64,000 bases of DNA, taken from Paenarthrobacter nitroguajacolicus (lineage in GTDB: Bacteria; Actinomycetota; Actinomycetes; Actinomycetales; Micrococcaceae). The DNA lies in the NCBI RefSeq assembly GCF_029952445.1, contig NZ_JAQPPK010000023.1:1-64000 (forward strand), written 5' to 3'. The notes beneath the pieces were generated by a model, which did not search any database, was not told where the DNA came from, and saw nothing but the letters and a program-made list of their open reading frames with translations. The number at the start of each line of letters is the position of its first letter. The first letter of the stretch is position 1. Below are positions 1-10,171 of the stretch, piece by piece. The translations under genes were made by a program, and so were the position numbers.

Positions 1-54
1 GCGGAGTCCGTCGCGGCCGGGGTCAGCGTCATGGCGCACTGGAGCGCGCAGTAA
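1..54 (+). CDS. Possible 3' end of an unidentified gene
   Basis: The first 17 codons of frame 1 are open and end in TAA at 52-54, with GC-rich third positions like the rest of the window. The visible tail is AESVAAGVSVMAHWSAQ. It is too short to assign to a family. If real, it converges on the nitrate transporter gene, whose stop lies 29 bases further on. It could equally be chance open frame. Confidence 0.3.
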   Translation, partial: AESVAAGVSVMAHWSAQ

Positions 55-83
55 GGGCAGTGGGTATCGGCGCCGTTGGGCAT

Positions 84-1496
84 CTAGATGTGTCCGATCG
101 TGTTGCGCTTCCGGGCCGGGCGGATGTAGCAAACCCAGCAGACGGTGAGCATCAGGACATAGGCTGCAACGAATCCGTAGAACGCGGGTGTGTAGGAGCC
201 GCTTGTTGTGTTGGAAGCGTTGAGCACCTGCGGGATGACGAAGCCGCCGTAAGCGCCGATCGCCGAGATCAGGCCGAGGGAAGATGCCGCAAGGCGGGCC
301 GTGGCGGCGCTGCTTGCACCGGACCGGGCTGCCCGGCTGGACGTTGCAAAGATCACCGGGATCATGCGGTAAGTTGCGCCGTTTCCGAAGCCGCTGGCCA
401 CGAAGAGGAGCAGGAACAGGGCCAGGAACAGCCAGAAGCTCTTCAGGGGCAAGGTCCAGATCATGGTGAGGGTGATGACGGCCATCGAAGCAAATGAGGT
501 GATGGTCATCCGCGCGCCACCCATGCGGTCCGCCATGCGTCCGCCGTAGGGACGGGCCAGTGAACCGACCAGCGGGCCGAGGAAGGCCAGGGACAAGGCC
601 ACGGCGCCGACATGGATCGAGGAGAAATCAGGGAAGTAGTCCTTGATCAGTTTGGGGAACACTCCTGCGAAACCGATGAACGAGCCAAACGTGCCGATGT
701 AGAGGAACGCCATGATCCAAAGGTGGGGTTCCTTGACGGCGGCCAGGGAACCGGCCACATCACCCTTGGCGCTGGTGAGGTTGTTCATGTACTTCCAGGC
801 ACCGAAGGCGGCGATGATGATCAGCGGGATCCAGATGATGCCTGCCATGGGCAAGTTCACGGTTCCTGCCGCCAGAAGGGTGATCGCGATGGGGACCACA
901 AGCTGTGCGACGGCGGCACCGAGGTTACCGCCCGCGGCGTTCAGTCCCAGCGCCCAACCCTTTTCGCGGGCGGGGTAGAAGAAGGTGATGTTGGCCATCG
1001 AGCTGGCGAAGTTGCCGCCACCGAATCCGGCGAGGGCTGCGACCAGGAACATTACGCCGAAGGGCGTCTCCGGGTTCGCTACGCACAGGGCCAGTCCGGT
1101 GGTGGGGATCAGGAGGAGCAGCGCCGAGACGATGGTCCAGTTGCGGCCACCGAACTTGGGAACCATGAACGTGTAGGGGATGCGCAGTGTTGCGCCGACG
1201 AGGCTGGGGATGGAGATGAGCCAGAAGATCTGGTTGGTGTCGAATTTGAAGCCGGCTGCGGGGAGTTGGACCACAACGATGGACCACAGCTGCCAGACGA
1301 CGAAGCCGAGGAATTCGGCAAAGATGGACCAGTACAGGTTTCGCTTGGCGATGGACCGGCCTTCGGCTTCCCACTGACCCTTGTCTTCAGCATCCCAGTT
1401 GGCTATCCAGCGGCCGGGGCGGTGTTCAAGGGTGGGGGTGGCGGCAGCGGTTGACTGGGCGGGAACCAGTGCATCTGCGGTGCTATCAACAGTCAC
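84..1496 (-). CDS. narK: NarK-type nitrate/nitrite transporter (MFS)
   Basis: A 470-residue major facilitator predicted to move nitrate and/or nitrite across the cytoplasmic membrane. It carries both nitrate-porter signature regions: AGFGGGNFASSMANITFF in the first half and GFGNGATYRMIPVIF in the second. About 12 hydrophobic segments follow an N-terminal cytoplasmic tail. The start chosen is the GTG at 1494-1496 (VTVDSTADAL), because AAGGAGG lies 6 bases upstream. The frame stays open to 1673, but the extra residues are basic, proline-rich and unlike the family. Whether it is an importer, a nitrite exporter or an antiporter cannot be told from sequence. No nitrate reductase is present in the window. 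Confidence 0.9.
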   Translation of the reverse strand: MTVDSTADALVPAQSTAAATPTLEHRPGRWIANWDAEDKGQWEAEGRSIAKRNLYWSIFAEFLGFVVWQLWSIVVVQLPAAGFKFDTNQIFWLISIPSLVGATLRIPYTFMVPKFGGRNWTIVSALLLLIPTTGLALCVANPETPFGVMFLVAALAGFGGGNFASSMANITFFYPAREKGWALGLNAAGGNLGAAVAQLVVPIAITLLAAGTVNLPMAGIIWIPLIIIAAFGAWKYMNNLTSAKGDVAGSLAAVKEPHLWIMAFLYIGTFGSFIGFAGVFPKLIKDYFPDFSSIHVGAVALSLAFLGPLVGSLARPYGGRMADRMGGARMTITSFASMAVITLTMIWTLPLKSFWLFLALFLLLFVASGFGNGATYRMIPVIFATSSRAARSGASSAATARLAASSLGLISAIGAYGGFVIPQVLNASNTTSGSYTPAFYGFVAAYVLMLTVCWVCYIRPARKRNTIGHI

Positions 1497-1791
1497 GGAG
1501 TGCCTCCTTGGTGGGGGACGTTGTTCTTCCAAGGTAGGTTTGGCGCATTTCACGGACGGTCGCTGTTTGTAAACGCCCTGTGACATTTCCCTATCGGCGG
1601 GGTCACCGGCGCGTGAGACTGCGGTGAGGTAATGTGGCGGAGACCACATGGTGGGATTTCTCGGTACGTCCACATACTGGACTTGGTTGTCCGGTCAATG
1701 GACGCCGGGAACTATTATTGAACTCTCGAATAATCCTTCGCCGGACAGGCTCCGAGGGGCATTGGCCGGTGTGAACGAAAGCTGTTATTAC
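1497..1791. promoter_or_regulatory. Divergent promoter region narK / MHS transporter with two palindromes
   Basis: This 295-base gap separates two divergently transcribed transporters. It contains an 18-bp perfect palindrome, ATGTGG-cggaga-CCACAT, at 1632-1649. That has the TGTG-N8-CACA form of CRP/GlxR-type cAMP-receptor sites. A second, AT-rich inverted repeat (ATTATT, 9-base spacer, AATAAT) lies at 1714-1734, nearer the MHS start. Either could be an operator. The regulator assignment is inference. Confidence 0.5.
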
Positions 1792-3201
1792 ATGTCTTCC
1801 ACAGCACCATCCAGGGAAGGCGAGTCCACAAAACCAGTGAACTCGCGGGGCCGGGTCATTGTTGCAAGCCTCATCGGCACAACAATCGAGTTCTACGACT
1901 TCTACGTATATGCCACAGCGGCTGTCCTCGTGTTCCCCAGCCTGTTCTTCCCCAACCTGAATGCAACCACCCAGCTGTTGAGTTCCTTCGCGGTCTTCGG
2001 TGTGGCCTTCATCGCCCGCCCGCTCGGGTCAATCATCTTCGGGCACTTTGGTGACAAGTTTGGCCGAAAGGGAACCCTGGTCGCCTCGCTGCTGACGATG
2101 GGCATCGCAACCTTCCTGATTGGCTGCCTGCCCACTGCGGATGTGCCCGGCTGGACGGTGCTCGCTCCCGCACTCCTTGTGGTCATGCGCTTCGCCCAGG
2201 GCCTGGCGCTCGGTGGTGAGTGGAGTGGCGCTGCGCTTCTGGCTACGGAAAACGCTCCGGCGAACAAGCGGGCCATCTATGGCACGTTCCCCCAGTTGGG
2301 TGCGCCCATCGGCTTCATCCTGGCAAACGTCATCTTCCTGGTCTTCAGCTACACGCTATCCCCGGAAGCATTCCAGGCCTGGGGCTGGCGCGTCCCGTTC
2401 CTTCTCAGCGCAGTGATGGTGATCATCGGCCTTTACGTTCGACTCAAGCTGATCGAAACCCCGGCCTTCACTAAAGTTGTCCAGTCCAACGAAGTGGCCA
2501 AGCTGCCCATCGGCCGGGTCTTCAAGAGCAGCTGGCGCGAGCTGATTCTGGGCACGTTCATCATGCTGGCCACCTATGTGCTCTTCTACCTGATGACCAC
2601 CTTCACGCTCACCTATGGCACCAAGCCCACGTTGGCTGGAGCCCAGGCTGCGGCCGAAAAGGCCGGGAAACCCTTGACCGAAGCTGCGGCGGCAGCGTTT
2701 GTTCCCGGCCTCGGCTACACCCGCAATGAATTCCTGTGGATGCTGATCGCCGGCGTTGTGTTCTTTGGCATCTTCACCCTGGTTGCGGGCCCCCTTGCGG
2801 AGAAGTACGGGCGCCGGAAGATGCTACTGACCGTGACGGCCGGCATCTTCGTATTCGGCCTGCTCTTCGTCCCGCTCTTCGGAGCCGGATTCGTGGGGAC
2901 CATGGCGTTGCTGATCCTGGGCTTCACGCTGATGGGGCTGACCTTTGGTCCCATGGGCGCGCTGTTGCCCGAGTTGTTCCCCACGAACGTCCGTTACACG
3001 GGCTCGGCAGTCAGCTATAACGTCTCAAGCATCCTGGGCGCAGCTGTTGCACCGTTTATCGCCGTGTGGCTCTGGGAAGTCGGCAAGGGCAGCACCGTGC
3101 TGGTGGGTGTCTACCTCAGCGCAATGGCCGTTCTTACGCTCATTGCCCTGTTCCTGTCCAAGGAGACCAGGGACACTGACTACGAGAACAACGTAGCCTA
3201 A
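1792..3201 (+). CDS. MFS transporter, metabolite:H+ symporter (MHS) family
   Basis: A 469-residue transporter of the metabolite:H+ symporter subgroup (relatives include ProP, ShiA and KgtP). The family hallmark TTIEFYDFYVYATAA is in the first membrane segment. The loop 2-3 motif GHFGDKFGRKG and RFAQGLALGGEWSGAALL are also present. A hydrophilic Ala/Lys-rich insertion (AAAEKAGKPLTEAAAA) lies in the second half between membrane segments. The start used is ATG 1792; a GTG at 1771 in the same frame is a reasonable alternative, and neither has a strong ribosome site. Substrate cannot be named; organic acids or osmolytes are typical. The gene ends just before a strong shared terminator. Confidence 0.85.
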   Translation: MSSTAPSREGESTKPVNSRGRVIVASLIGTTIEFYDFYVYATAAVLVFPSLFFPNLNATTQLLSSFAVFGVAFIARPLGSIIFGHFGDKFGRKGTLVASLLTMGIATFLIGCLPTADVPGWTVLAPALLVVMRFAQGLALGGEWSGAALLATENAPANKRAIYGTFPQLGAPIGFILANVIFLVFSYTLSPEAFQAWGWRVPFLLSAVMVIIGLYVRLKLIETPAFTKVVQSNEVAKLPIGRVFKSSWRELILGTFIMLATYVLFYLMTTFTLTYGTKPTLAGAQAAAEKAGKPLTEAAAAAFVPGLGYTRNEFLWMLIAGVVFFGIFTLVAGPLAEKYGRRKMLLTVTAGIFVFGLLFVPLFGAGFVGTMALLILGFTLMGLTFGPMGALLPELFPTNVRYTGSAVSYNVSSILGAAVAPFIAVWLWEVGKGSTVLVGVYLSAMAVLTLIALFLSKETRDTDYENNVA

Positions 3202-3212
3202 GCACCCCAAAC

Positions 3213-3256
3213 AACGACGTCGGCCCCGCACCATTTGGTGCGGGGCCGACGTCGTT
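3213..3256. terminator. Bidirectional intrinsic terminator
   Basis: A perfect 20-bp stem (AACGACGTCGGCCCCGCACC and its complement) closes on a 4-base loop, ATTT, between convergent genes: the MHS transporter ending at 3201 and the carboxylase alpha gene ending at 3274. The symmetric stem can serve both strands. Confidence 0.85.
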
Positions 3257-3273
3257 AATTCGTTAAGAGGTGC

Positions 3274-5088
<1,815 letters not shown>

Positions 5089-5181
5089 GTTGTTGACTCC
5101 TTCTGTCCTTCAGGGAGCCTAGCGCGATTGTGAGGGTTCCGCCCATATTGATGGGGGATTCCGTGTGTGAGGCGATGTTCC

Positions 5182-5200
5182 TTTGTAGGGTTGCTACAAA
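5182..5200. promoter_or_regulatory. Palindromic operator candidate upstream of carboxylase alpha gene
   Basis: TTTGTAG-ggttg-CTACAAA is a perfect 7-bp inverted repeat. It lies between the Maf stop and the TTG start of the alpha subunit, about 95 bases from that start. An almost identical site, with the same half-site, spacing and mostly the same spacer, occurs at 15725-15739 upstream of the beta subunit. The binding protein is unknown. Confidence 0.6.
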
Positions 5201-5206
5201 CCGCGT

Positions 5207-5866
5207 TTACTGAATGGCCGTGTCCCACAGTTCCGTAATGCCCACGTTCGCGTGGACCAGCAGGTCCCGCAGCGTCGAGATGGAAAGCCCGACGACGGCG
5301 TGCGGGTCACCGTCGACCTTGCGGATGAAGGCCCCACCCAGGCCGTCGATGGTGAAGGAGCCGGCACAGTGGAGCGGTTCGCCGGTAGCAATGTAGGCCT
5401 CGATCTCCTGCGGGGCCATCTCCGCGAAGTGCACCTCGGCGCTGGAGACGGCACCCACGGTGGCCCCCGTGCCGTCGGCCGTTTCGTCGTCGTCGAGGTC
5501 CGCAGCGGTGTCCCGGCAGTCAACCAGCCAATGTCCTGTGTGGAGCACTCCTTGTGAGCCGCTCATCCGCAGCATCCGCTCCCGGGCAACGTCCGCCGTG
5601 TACGGCTTGCCGTGGGACTCGCCGTCGAACTCGAAGACTGAGTCGCAGCCGATCACCAGTGCGCCCTCCGCCTCGGGGAGGGCGGCGACGGCCTCGGCCT
5701 TGGCCCGTGCCAACAGGAGGGCGGTGTCGTGGGCATCGGTCACGCCATACTTGGCCTGGACCGCGTCCTCATCGACGTCCGAGACCAGGACTTCGTGCCT
5801 GATGCCGGCCTCGGTGAGGAGCTTGGTACGGGCAGGGGACTGGGAGGCGAGGATCAATCGGGTCAC
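5207..5866 (-). CDS. maf: Maf-like nucleotide pyrophosphatase
   Basis: A 219-residue member of the Maf/HAM1 superfamily, which hydrolyses non-canonical or modified nucleoside triphosphates to monophosphates (house-cleaning). The N-terminus LILASQSPARTKLL is the family signature. GCDSVFEFDG and GKPYTADVARERML form the rest of the nucleotide-binding cleft, and IDGLGGAFIRKVDGD is near the C-terminus. The start is GTG at 5864-5866. Maf genes also sit among acyl-CoA carboxylase genes in mycobacteria, so the neighbourhood is ancestral. The exact substrate is not predictable. Confidence 0.9.
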   Translation of the reverse strand: MTRLILASQSPARTKLLTEAGIRHEVLVSDVDEDAVQAKYGVTDAHDTALLLARAKAEAVAALPEAEGALVIGCDSVFEFDGESHGKPYTADVARERMLRMSGSQGVLHTGHWLVDCRDTAADLDDDETADGTGATVGAVSSAEVHFAEMAPQEIEAYIATGEPLHCAGSFTIDGLGGAFIRKVDGDPHAVVGLSISTLRDLLVHANVGITELWDTAIQ

Positions 5867-5882
5867 GTGCCCAGCCTAATAT

Positions 5883-6065
5883 GATCCTCCATCACCTCCG
5901 CCCCTCTTGGGCGCGACCCTCGATCACCTCCGGCCCTCTTGGGCGCGATCCTCGATCACCTCCGCCCCTCTTGGGCGCGATCCTCGATCACCTCCGGCCC
6001 CCCCCTTGGGCGCGACCCTCCATCACCTCCGGCCCCTTTGAGCGCGACGCTCCATCACCTCCCAC
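5883..6065. repeat. 32-bp tandem repeat array
   Basis: The core ATCACCTCC begins at 5891, 5923, 5955, 5987, 6022 and 6054. The spacing is 32 bases except for one 35-base unit that contains a longer C run. Each unit also carries CTTGGGCGCGA or a close variant. The copies are directly adjacent without unique spacers, so this is a minisatellite and not CRISPR. It lies between maf and the MMPL exporter gene, both on the minus strand. Thirty-two is not a multiple of three, so no simple peptide repeat is encoded. Confidence 0.85.
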
Positions 6066-6075
6066 CCCAAAACGA

Positions 6076-6118
6076 CCGATGCTCTCTCACTATCGTCAGG
6101 AAAGTGAGAGAGCATCGG
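6076..6118. terminator. Inverted repeat, probable terminator of the TetR-MMPL operon
   Basis: CCGATGCTCTCTCACT at 6076-6091 pairs perfectly with 6103-6118 across an 11-base loop. It lies just downstream of the MMPL exporter stop on the minus strand. There is no clear T-run, so it may instead be a mobile or REP-like palindrome. Its right arm is the first copy of the adjacent 32-base direct repeat. Confidence 0.55.
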
Positions 6119-6178
6119 TGGATTCAGGCTGGTAGGTGAGAGAGCATCGGTGGATTCAGGCCCGTAAGTGAGCGAGGG
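6104..6178. repeat. Second 32-bp-period direct repeat
   Basis: The 26-base unit starting GTGAGAGAGCATCGGTGGAT occurs at 6104-6129 and 6136-6161. A degenerate third start (GTGAGCGAGG) lies at 6168. The period is again exactly 32 bases, although the sequence is unrelated to the neighbouring array. The last copy abuts the MMPL stop codon at 6179-6181. Confidence 0.75.
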
Positions 6179-8704
6179 CTAGTGCACCAGTTCCTCGGAG
6201 GAGGTCTTCGAGCGGTCGCTGCGGTCCAGCTTGGCGCCCTCTACATCCACGTCCGGAAGAATCCGTCCCAGCCACTTCGGCAGCCACCAGGCCTTTTCGC
6301 CGAGCAGGTACATGATGGCCGGGACAATCGTCATGCGGACAACAAAGGCGTCGATCAGCACGCCGAACGCCATCGCGAAGCCGAGCGGACGGACCATGGT
6401 CAGGTGGCTGAAGATGAAGCCGGAGAACACGCTGACCATGATGATTGCAGCCGCAGTCACTACGGCTGCTGCGTGGCTGAACCCGGAACGGACAGCATGC
6501 TTGGCAGATTCACCGTGCATGAAGGATTCCCGCATGCCCGAGGTAATGAACACCTGGTAGTCCATGGCCAGGCCGAACAGCACGCCGATCAGGATGATGG
6601 GCAGGAAGCTCAGTACGGCCCCAGGGTTGGCGACGTCGAAGATCCCGCCAAGCCAGCCCCACTGGTACACGGCAACTACGGCACCAAAGGCAGCAGCCAG
6701 GGAGAGCAGGAAGCCGCCGGTGGCCAGCAAAGGCACCACGATGGATCGGAACACCAGGAGCAGAAGGATCAGGGATAGTCCCACCACGATCGCCAAATAG
6801 GGTGGCAACGCAGCACCAAGCTTTGCGGACACGTCGATGTTGCCGGCGGTCTGGCCTGTCAGGCCGATCGTTGTGTCCAGGTCATCGTGGATCGCGGTAC
6901 CTTTGGCGCGCAGATCGGACACAACCTGCACGGTTCCCGCGCTGGCCGGGCCTTCCTTCGGGATGACCTGGAAGACGGCGGTGCGGTGGTCGTCGCTGAG
7001 CGCAACCGGAACGGCTGCTACTACGTTTTCGACACTCCGGAGCCGGTCCGCGACGTCGTACTGCTTATTCTTGGCATCGTTTTCGCTGAGGCCCCCAGGG
7101 AATTCGGCAACCACGATAATCGGTCCCGTCATGCCTTCGCCGAAGCTGCTGCGCGTCAGGTCGTAGGCCTTGTAGGCCTGCGAATCCACAGGTTCCGAAC
7201 CGCCGTCGGGCAGTGCCAGCCGCAGCTGCGAAGCGGGCAGCGCCAAGGCGCCCAAAAGGACAATGCTCGCAATCAGGGAAACCCACGGGTGGCGCGTGAC
7301 GAGGCCGCCCCAACCTCCACTGCTTCGCTTCTCTTCCAGCTCGCGGTCTGTGGCTTCATGGCCGGGCTCTGCATTGTGCTTGGCAGCCTTCGCCCAAGCG
7401 CGCTTGGAGATGAGCCTGCGGCCAATCAGCCCCAGGACGGCAGGCGTCAAGGTCAAAGCCACGACGACGGCGACACCGACTGTCGCTGCGGCAGCAACAC
7501 CCATGACGGCAAGGAACGGCAATCCGGGCACCACCAGGGCTGCCAGCGCGATGATGACGGTGAGTCCCGCGAAGAGCACGGCGTTGCCCGAAGTGCCGGT
7601 GGCCAAGGCGGCCGACTCTTCCCCGTCCATCCCGGCCAGCAGCTGGCCACGGTGGCGGTTGACGATGAAGAGGGAGTAGTCGATGCCCACGGCGAGGCCG
7701 AGCATCAGTGCAAGCATGGGGGAGATGGAACTCATGTCGATCACGCTGGTGAGCGCGAACGTTCCTCCGACGCCCACTGCCACGCCAATCAAGGCCATGA
7801 GCAGCGGAAGGCCTGCGGCGATGAGGGTGCCGAGCATGAGGATCAGGACCAGGGCCGCAACCGCGACGCCCACAATTTCCGCGATGCCGAAGATTTCGGA
7901 AACGTCCTCAGTAATTTCCTTGCTGGCATAGGCCGTAACGCCTGCGGATGAGACGCCCTGGACGATGTCCTGGACTTCCTTGCGGACGGCCGGGTCCACA
8001 GCGTTGATGGATGTCTTGAACTGGACCTGGGCAACAGCGGCCTTGTTGTCGCTGGAGACGAAGCGCAGGCCTTCGGAGGCCTCGGCCTGCCGCTTGCCGA
8101 GCGCCAGTTTGACGGCGCCGTCGGCAGCTTCCTTGTCTCCGGCGTCGAGCTTTTCCTTGGTTGCGGCCAGCTGGGCGCGGGTGGGTGCCAGCTGGGCGTC
8201 GATCTGGGCCGGCGTGAGACCGGAAGCGGCCAGCTGCTGTTCGGTGGCGGCGAGCTGGGCTTCGCCTGCGGTGAGCTGTGCACGTCCGGCATCCAACTGG
8301 GCCTTGCCTTCGGCTGCCGTGGCCTCACCTGCGGCGATGTCACCGGCTGCCTTGTCCAGCTGTTCCTGCGTTGTAAAGGGGTTCACAGTGGACTGGACGT
8401 CGGGCATGGCTTCAAGCTTGGTCAGCGCAGCAGAGACGGCATCCTTCTTCGCTTGGTCGAACCCGGCATCCCCGGCGTCGAAGACCACGCTGGCGGAGCC
8501 GCCGGACGCGTCAGGGAGGGCTTCCTTGAGTTTGTCAGCCATCCGCTGGGTTTCTGTGCCGGGAATGGTGAAGTTGTTGGACATGGTGCCGTGGAAGGCG
8601 GCGGCGGAACCGCCCACGGCCACCAGGACTGCCAGCCAGATGGAGATGACCAGCCAGCGGCGGCGATAGGAAAACTTGCCGAGACGGTAGAGGAACGATG
8701 CCAT
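6179..8704 (-). CDS. MMPL-family RND exporter
   Basis: An 841-residue membrane exporter of the MMPL branch of the RND superfamily, proton-driven and typically moving lipids, siderophores or drugs. It has one N-terminal membrane segment (LVISIWLAVLVAVGGSAAAF), a large external loop, membrane bundles around 310-480 and 670-810, and the bundle motif GLAVGIDYSLFIVNRHR; the second bundle has GLAMDYQVFITSGMRE. Residues about 120-215 of the first loop form an Ala/Gln/Leu-rich heptad-like stretch of repeated AQL motifs, probably a long coiled coil. ATG 8702-8704 was chosen because it begins MASFLYRLGKFSYRRRW and is one base from the tetR stop (TGA-C-ATG), indicating translational coupling. The frame upstream lies wholly within tetR. 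Confidence 0.9.
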   Translation of the reverse strand: MASFLYRLGKFSYRRRWLVISIWLAVLVAVGGSAAAFHGTMSNNFTIPGTETQRMADKLKEALPDASGGSASVVFDAGDAGFDQAKKDAVSAALTKLEAMPDVQSTVNPFTTQEQLDKAAGDIAAGEATAAEGKAQLDAGRAQLTAGEAQLAATEQQLAASGLTPAQIDAQLAPTRAQLAATKEKLDAGDKEAADGAVKLALGKRQAEASEGLRFVSSDNKAAVAQVQFKTSINAVDPAVRKEVQDIVQGVSSAGVTAYASKEITEDVSEIFGIAEIVGVAVAALVLILMLGTLIAAGLPLLMALIGVAVGVGGTFALTSVIDMSSISPMLALMLGLAVGIDYSLFIVNRHRGQLLAGMDGEESAALATGTSGNAVLFAGLTVIIALAALVVPGLPFLAVMGVAAAATVGVAVVVALTLTPAVLGLIGRRLISKRAWAKAAKHNAEPGHEATDRELEEKRSSGGWGGLVTRHPWVSLIASIVLLGALALPASQLRLALPDGGSEPVDSQAYKAYDLTRSSFGEGMTGPIIVVAEFPGGLSENDAKNKQYDVADRLRSVENVVAAVPVALSDDHRTAVFQVIPKEGPASAGTVQVVSDLRAKGTAIHDDLDTTIGLTGQTAGNIDVSAKLGAALPPYLAIVVGLSLILLLLVFRSIVVPLLATGGFLLSLAAAFGAVVAVYQWGWLGGIFDVANPGAVLSFLPIILIGVLFGLAMDYQVFITSGMRESFMHGESAKHAVRSGFSHAAAVVTAAAIIMVSVFSGFIFSHLTMVRPLGFAMAFGVLIDAFVVRMTIVPAIMYLLGEKAWWLPKWLGRILPDVDVEGAKLDRSDRSKTSSEELVH

Positions 8705-8705
8705 G

Positions 8706-9422
8706 TCAGAACCGATCTGTGGTGTTAGGAACGGAGGAGGATGCGGAGGCGAAAGAGCCCGACGCCGGCGCGAAGCCGGCACCCAAGAGCCCCATCGCGT
8801 CGATGAGGTGCTGGCGGAGGGCGGCGAGGGATTCGGGCGAAAGGTCCGGTCCATGTTCGGTGAACCAAACAGTCATGGCGGCCTTGCCGCAGGAGATGAC
8901 CGAACCGGCCAGCGCATGGAGGTAGAGCTCGCTGACGCCGGAGCCCAACCTGCTGCGGGCGGCGTCGATGATCTGCTCTGTGCAGTGGTCCCAGGCCTCG
9001 AGCTCGGAGCGGGCCAGGGAACGGTTGTCCTGCGTGAGGCTGAACAACTCAGCCATGGGGGCAACAGACATCGGGTCGGCCAGCGCCATGAGGGCTGCTT
9101 GGGCGGATTCGAGGATGGACTCCTCAGCTGGGCGCAGCCGGAACTGCTCCAATGCATGGTCCATGAAGCCGTCTGCCACGGAGGCCAGGGCAGCTTCGAG
9201 GCTCGGGAAGTAGTTGAAAAACGTGCGTCGGGAAACACCTGCGCTGGCGGCGATGTCCTCGACGGTGAAATTGCCGGACCCTTGGCTGCGCAGAAGGTCC
9301 AGGGCTGCTGCGGCGATGGAGCTACGGGTGGCGGCTTTATTGAGCTCCCGCCGCGAAGGGGCGCTGGCTTCGGTGAGGCCAGGATTGTCTGTGGCCACAT
9401 CTTGGCTGTTGGTTTTGGTCAC
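8706..9422 (-). CDS. TetR-family repressor, likely controlling the MMPL exporter
   Basis: A 238-residue TetR regulator with the N-terminal helix-turn-helix FTVEDIAASAGVSRRTFFNYF at roughly residues 52-72 and a helical ligand-binding C-terminal half. It begins with GTG (9420-9422). The exporter follows one base after its stop, so the pair is co-transcribed. A perfect inverted repeat lies just upstream of the start and would let the protein repress its own operon. The ligand is probably a hydrophobic compound exported by the pump (inference). Confidence 0.88.
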   Translation of the reverse strand: MTKTNSQDVATDNPGLTEASAPSRRELNKAATRSSIAAAALDLLRSQGSGNFTVEDIAASAGVSRRTFFNYFPSLEAALASVADGFMDHALEQFRLRPAEESILESAQAALMALADPMSVAPMAELFSLTQDNRSLARSELEAWDHCTEQIIDAARSRLGSGVSELYLHALAGSVISCGKAAMTVWFTEHGPDLSPESLAALRQHLIDAMGLLGAGFAPASGSFASASSSVPNTTDRF

Positions 9423-9434
9423 GTTATTACACTA

Positions 9435-9450
9435 AGTGCAAGTTTGCACT
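9435..9450. promoter_or_regulatory. Operator candidate for the TetR regulator
   Basis: AGTGCAA-GT-TTGCACT is a perfect 7-bp inverted repeat, 13 bases upstream of the tetR start codon. The size and position are typical for an autoregulatory TetR operator overlapping the promoter or transcription start. Confidence 0.65.
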
Positions 9451-9485
9451 CTGCGCAATTTGATTCAACTCTGGAGTAAAAGAAA

Positions 9486-9546
9486 ATCCCGTTCTTGCCC
9501 ATCGTCCCCCGCGTTTTGCGGCAGGAACGACGGGCAGGAACGGGAT
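9486..9546 (-). terminator. Intrinsic terminator after the YbjQ-family gene
   Basis: A 23-base arm starting ATCCCGTTCTTGCCC pairs with 9524-9546 (20 of 23 positions), with an inner CCGC/GCGG stem closing on GTTTT. On the minus strand it is followed by GATTTTCTTTT, so it fits a terminator for the gene ending at 9593. It separates that gene from the tetR promoter. Confidence 0.8.
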
Positions 9547-9592
9547 GGAGTGGGCGGGCCGTCAGGCCAGAAGGGCTAGCGGCCCAAAGGAC

Positions 9593-10078
9593 TCAGAACT
9601 GCTGCGGCGGAGCCGGCGGGGCCTGGTTCATCGGGGGAGCCTGGTTCATCGGCGGGGCCGGAGGTGCGGGCTGCTGCGGAGCTGCGGGCTGGGAGGCCTG
9701 CTGGCCCGCAGTCTTGGTCAGGTAGACCGACTGGCCCGTGGCTCCCGGCTCGCCCTCACCCAGCGGAAGAACGTAGACGGCGGTGCCATAGGCACACACT
9801 TCGGTCCAGTTGGTTCCCATTTCGGAGGTGTCAAAGCGCATGGCAACGATGGCGTTTGCGCCGCGCTGTTGTGCTTCATTGACCATGCGCGCCATGACTT
9901 CCTGGCGGCTTTCGTAGAGCGCCTTGGTCATTTCGGGCAGCTCGCCGCCGCCCAGGGAGCGGAAACCGGCAAGCATCTGCGAGCCGATATCGCGCGAGCG
10001 GACGGTCAGGCCCATGACTTCGCCGAAGACGGCGTCAATACGGTGGCCCGGGATTTCATTGGAGGTGACGATCAACAT
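9593..10078 (-). CDS. YbjQ/UPF0145 family protein
   Basis: A 161-residue protein. Residues 1-105 match the YbjQ (UPF0145) family: LIVTSNEIPGHRIDAVFGEV at the start, VRSRDIGSQMLAGFRSLGGG, and RGANAIVAMRFDTSEMG. The family forms small pentameric assemblies; the function is unknown despite the old name heavy-metal-binding. The last 40 residues are a Pro/Gln/Ala-rich disordered tail with a tandem PPMNQA motif, beyond the usual family length. The start is ATG 10076-10078. It is likely a single-gene unit, with the terminator downstream. Confidence 0.8.
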   Translation of the reverse strand: MLIVTSNEIPGHRIDAVFGEVMGLTVRSRDIGSQMLAGFRSLGGGELPEMTKALYESRQEVMARMVNEAQQRGANAIVAMRFDTSEMGTNWTEVCAYGTAVYVLPLGEGEPGATGQSVYLTKTAGQQASQPAAPQQPAPPAPPMNQAPPMNQAPPAPPQQF

Positions 10079-10171
10079 GGTCAGAGCCTATCCAGCTTTG
10101 GGCCCATTAACGGGGAAATCCCCCGGGGAGAACTCCCCAGGGGATTCGCGCCGTTACCTGGCGGACCGGTG

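Noticed and set aside
5883..6178. Possible CRISPR array because of the 32-base spacing
   Set aside because: The whole unit is repeated with no unique spacers, and no cas genes are nearby.
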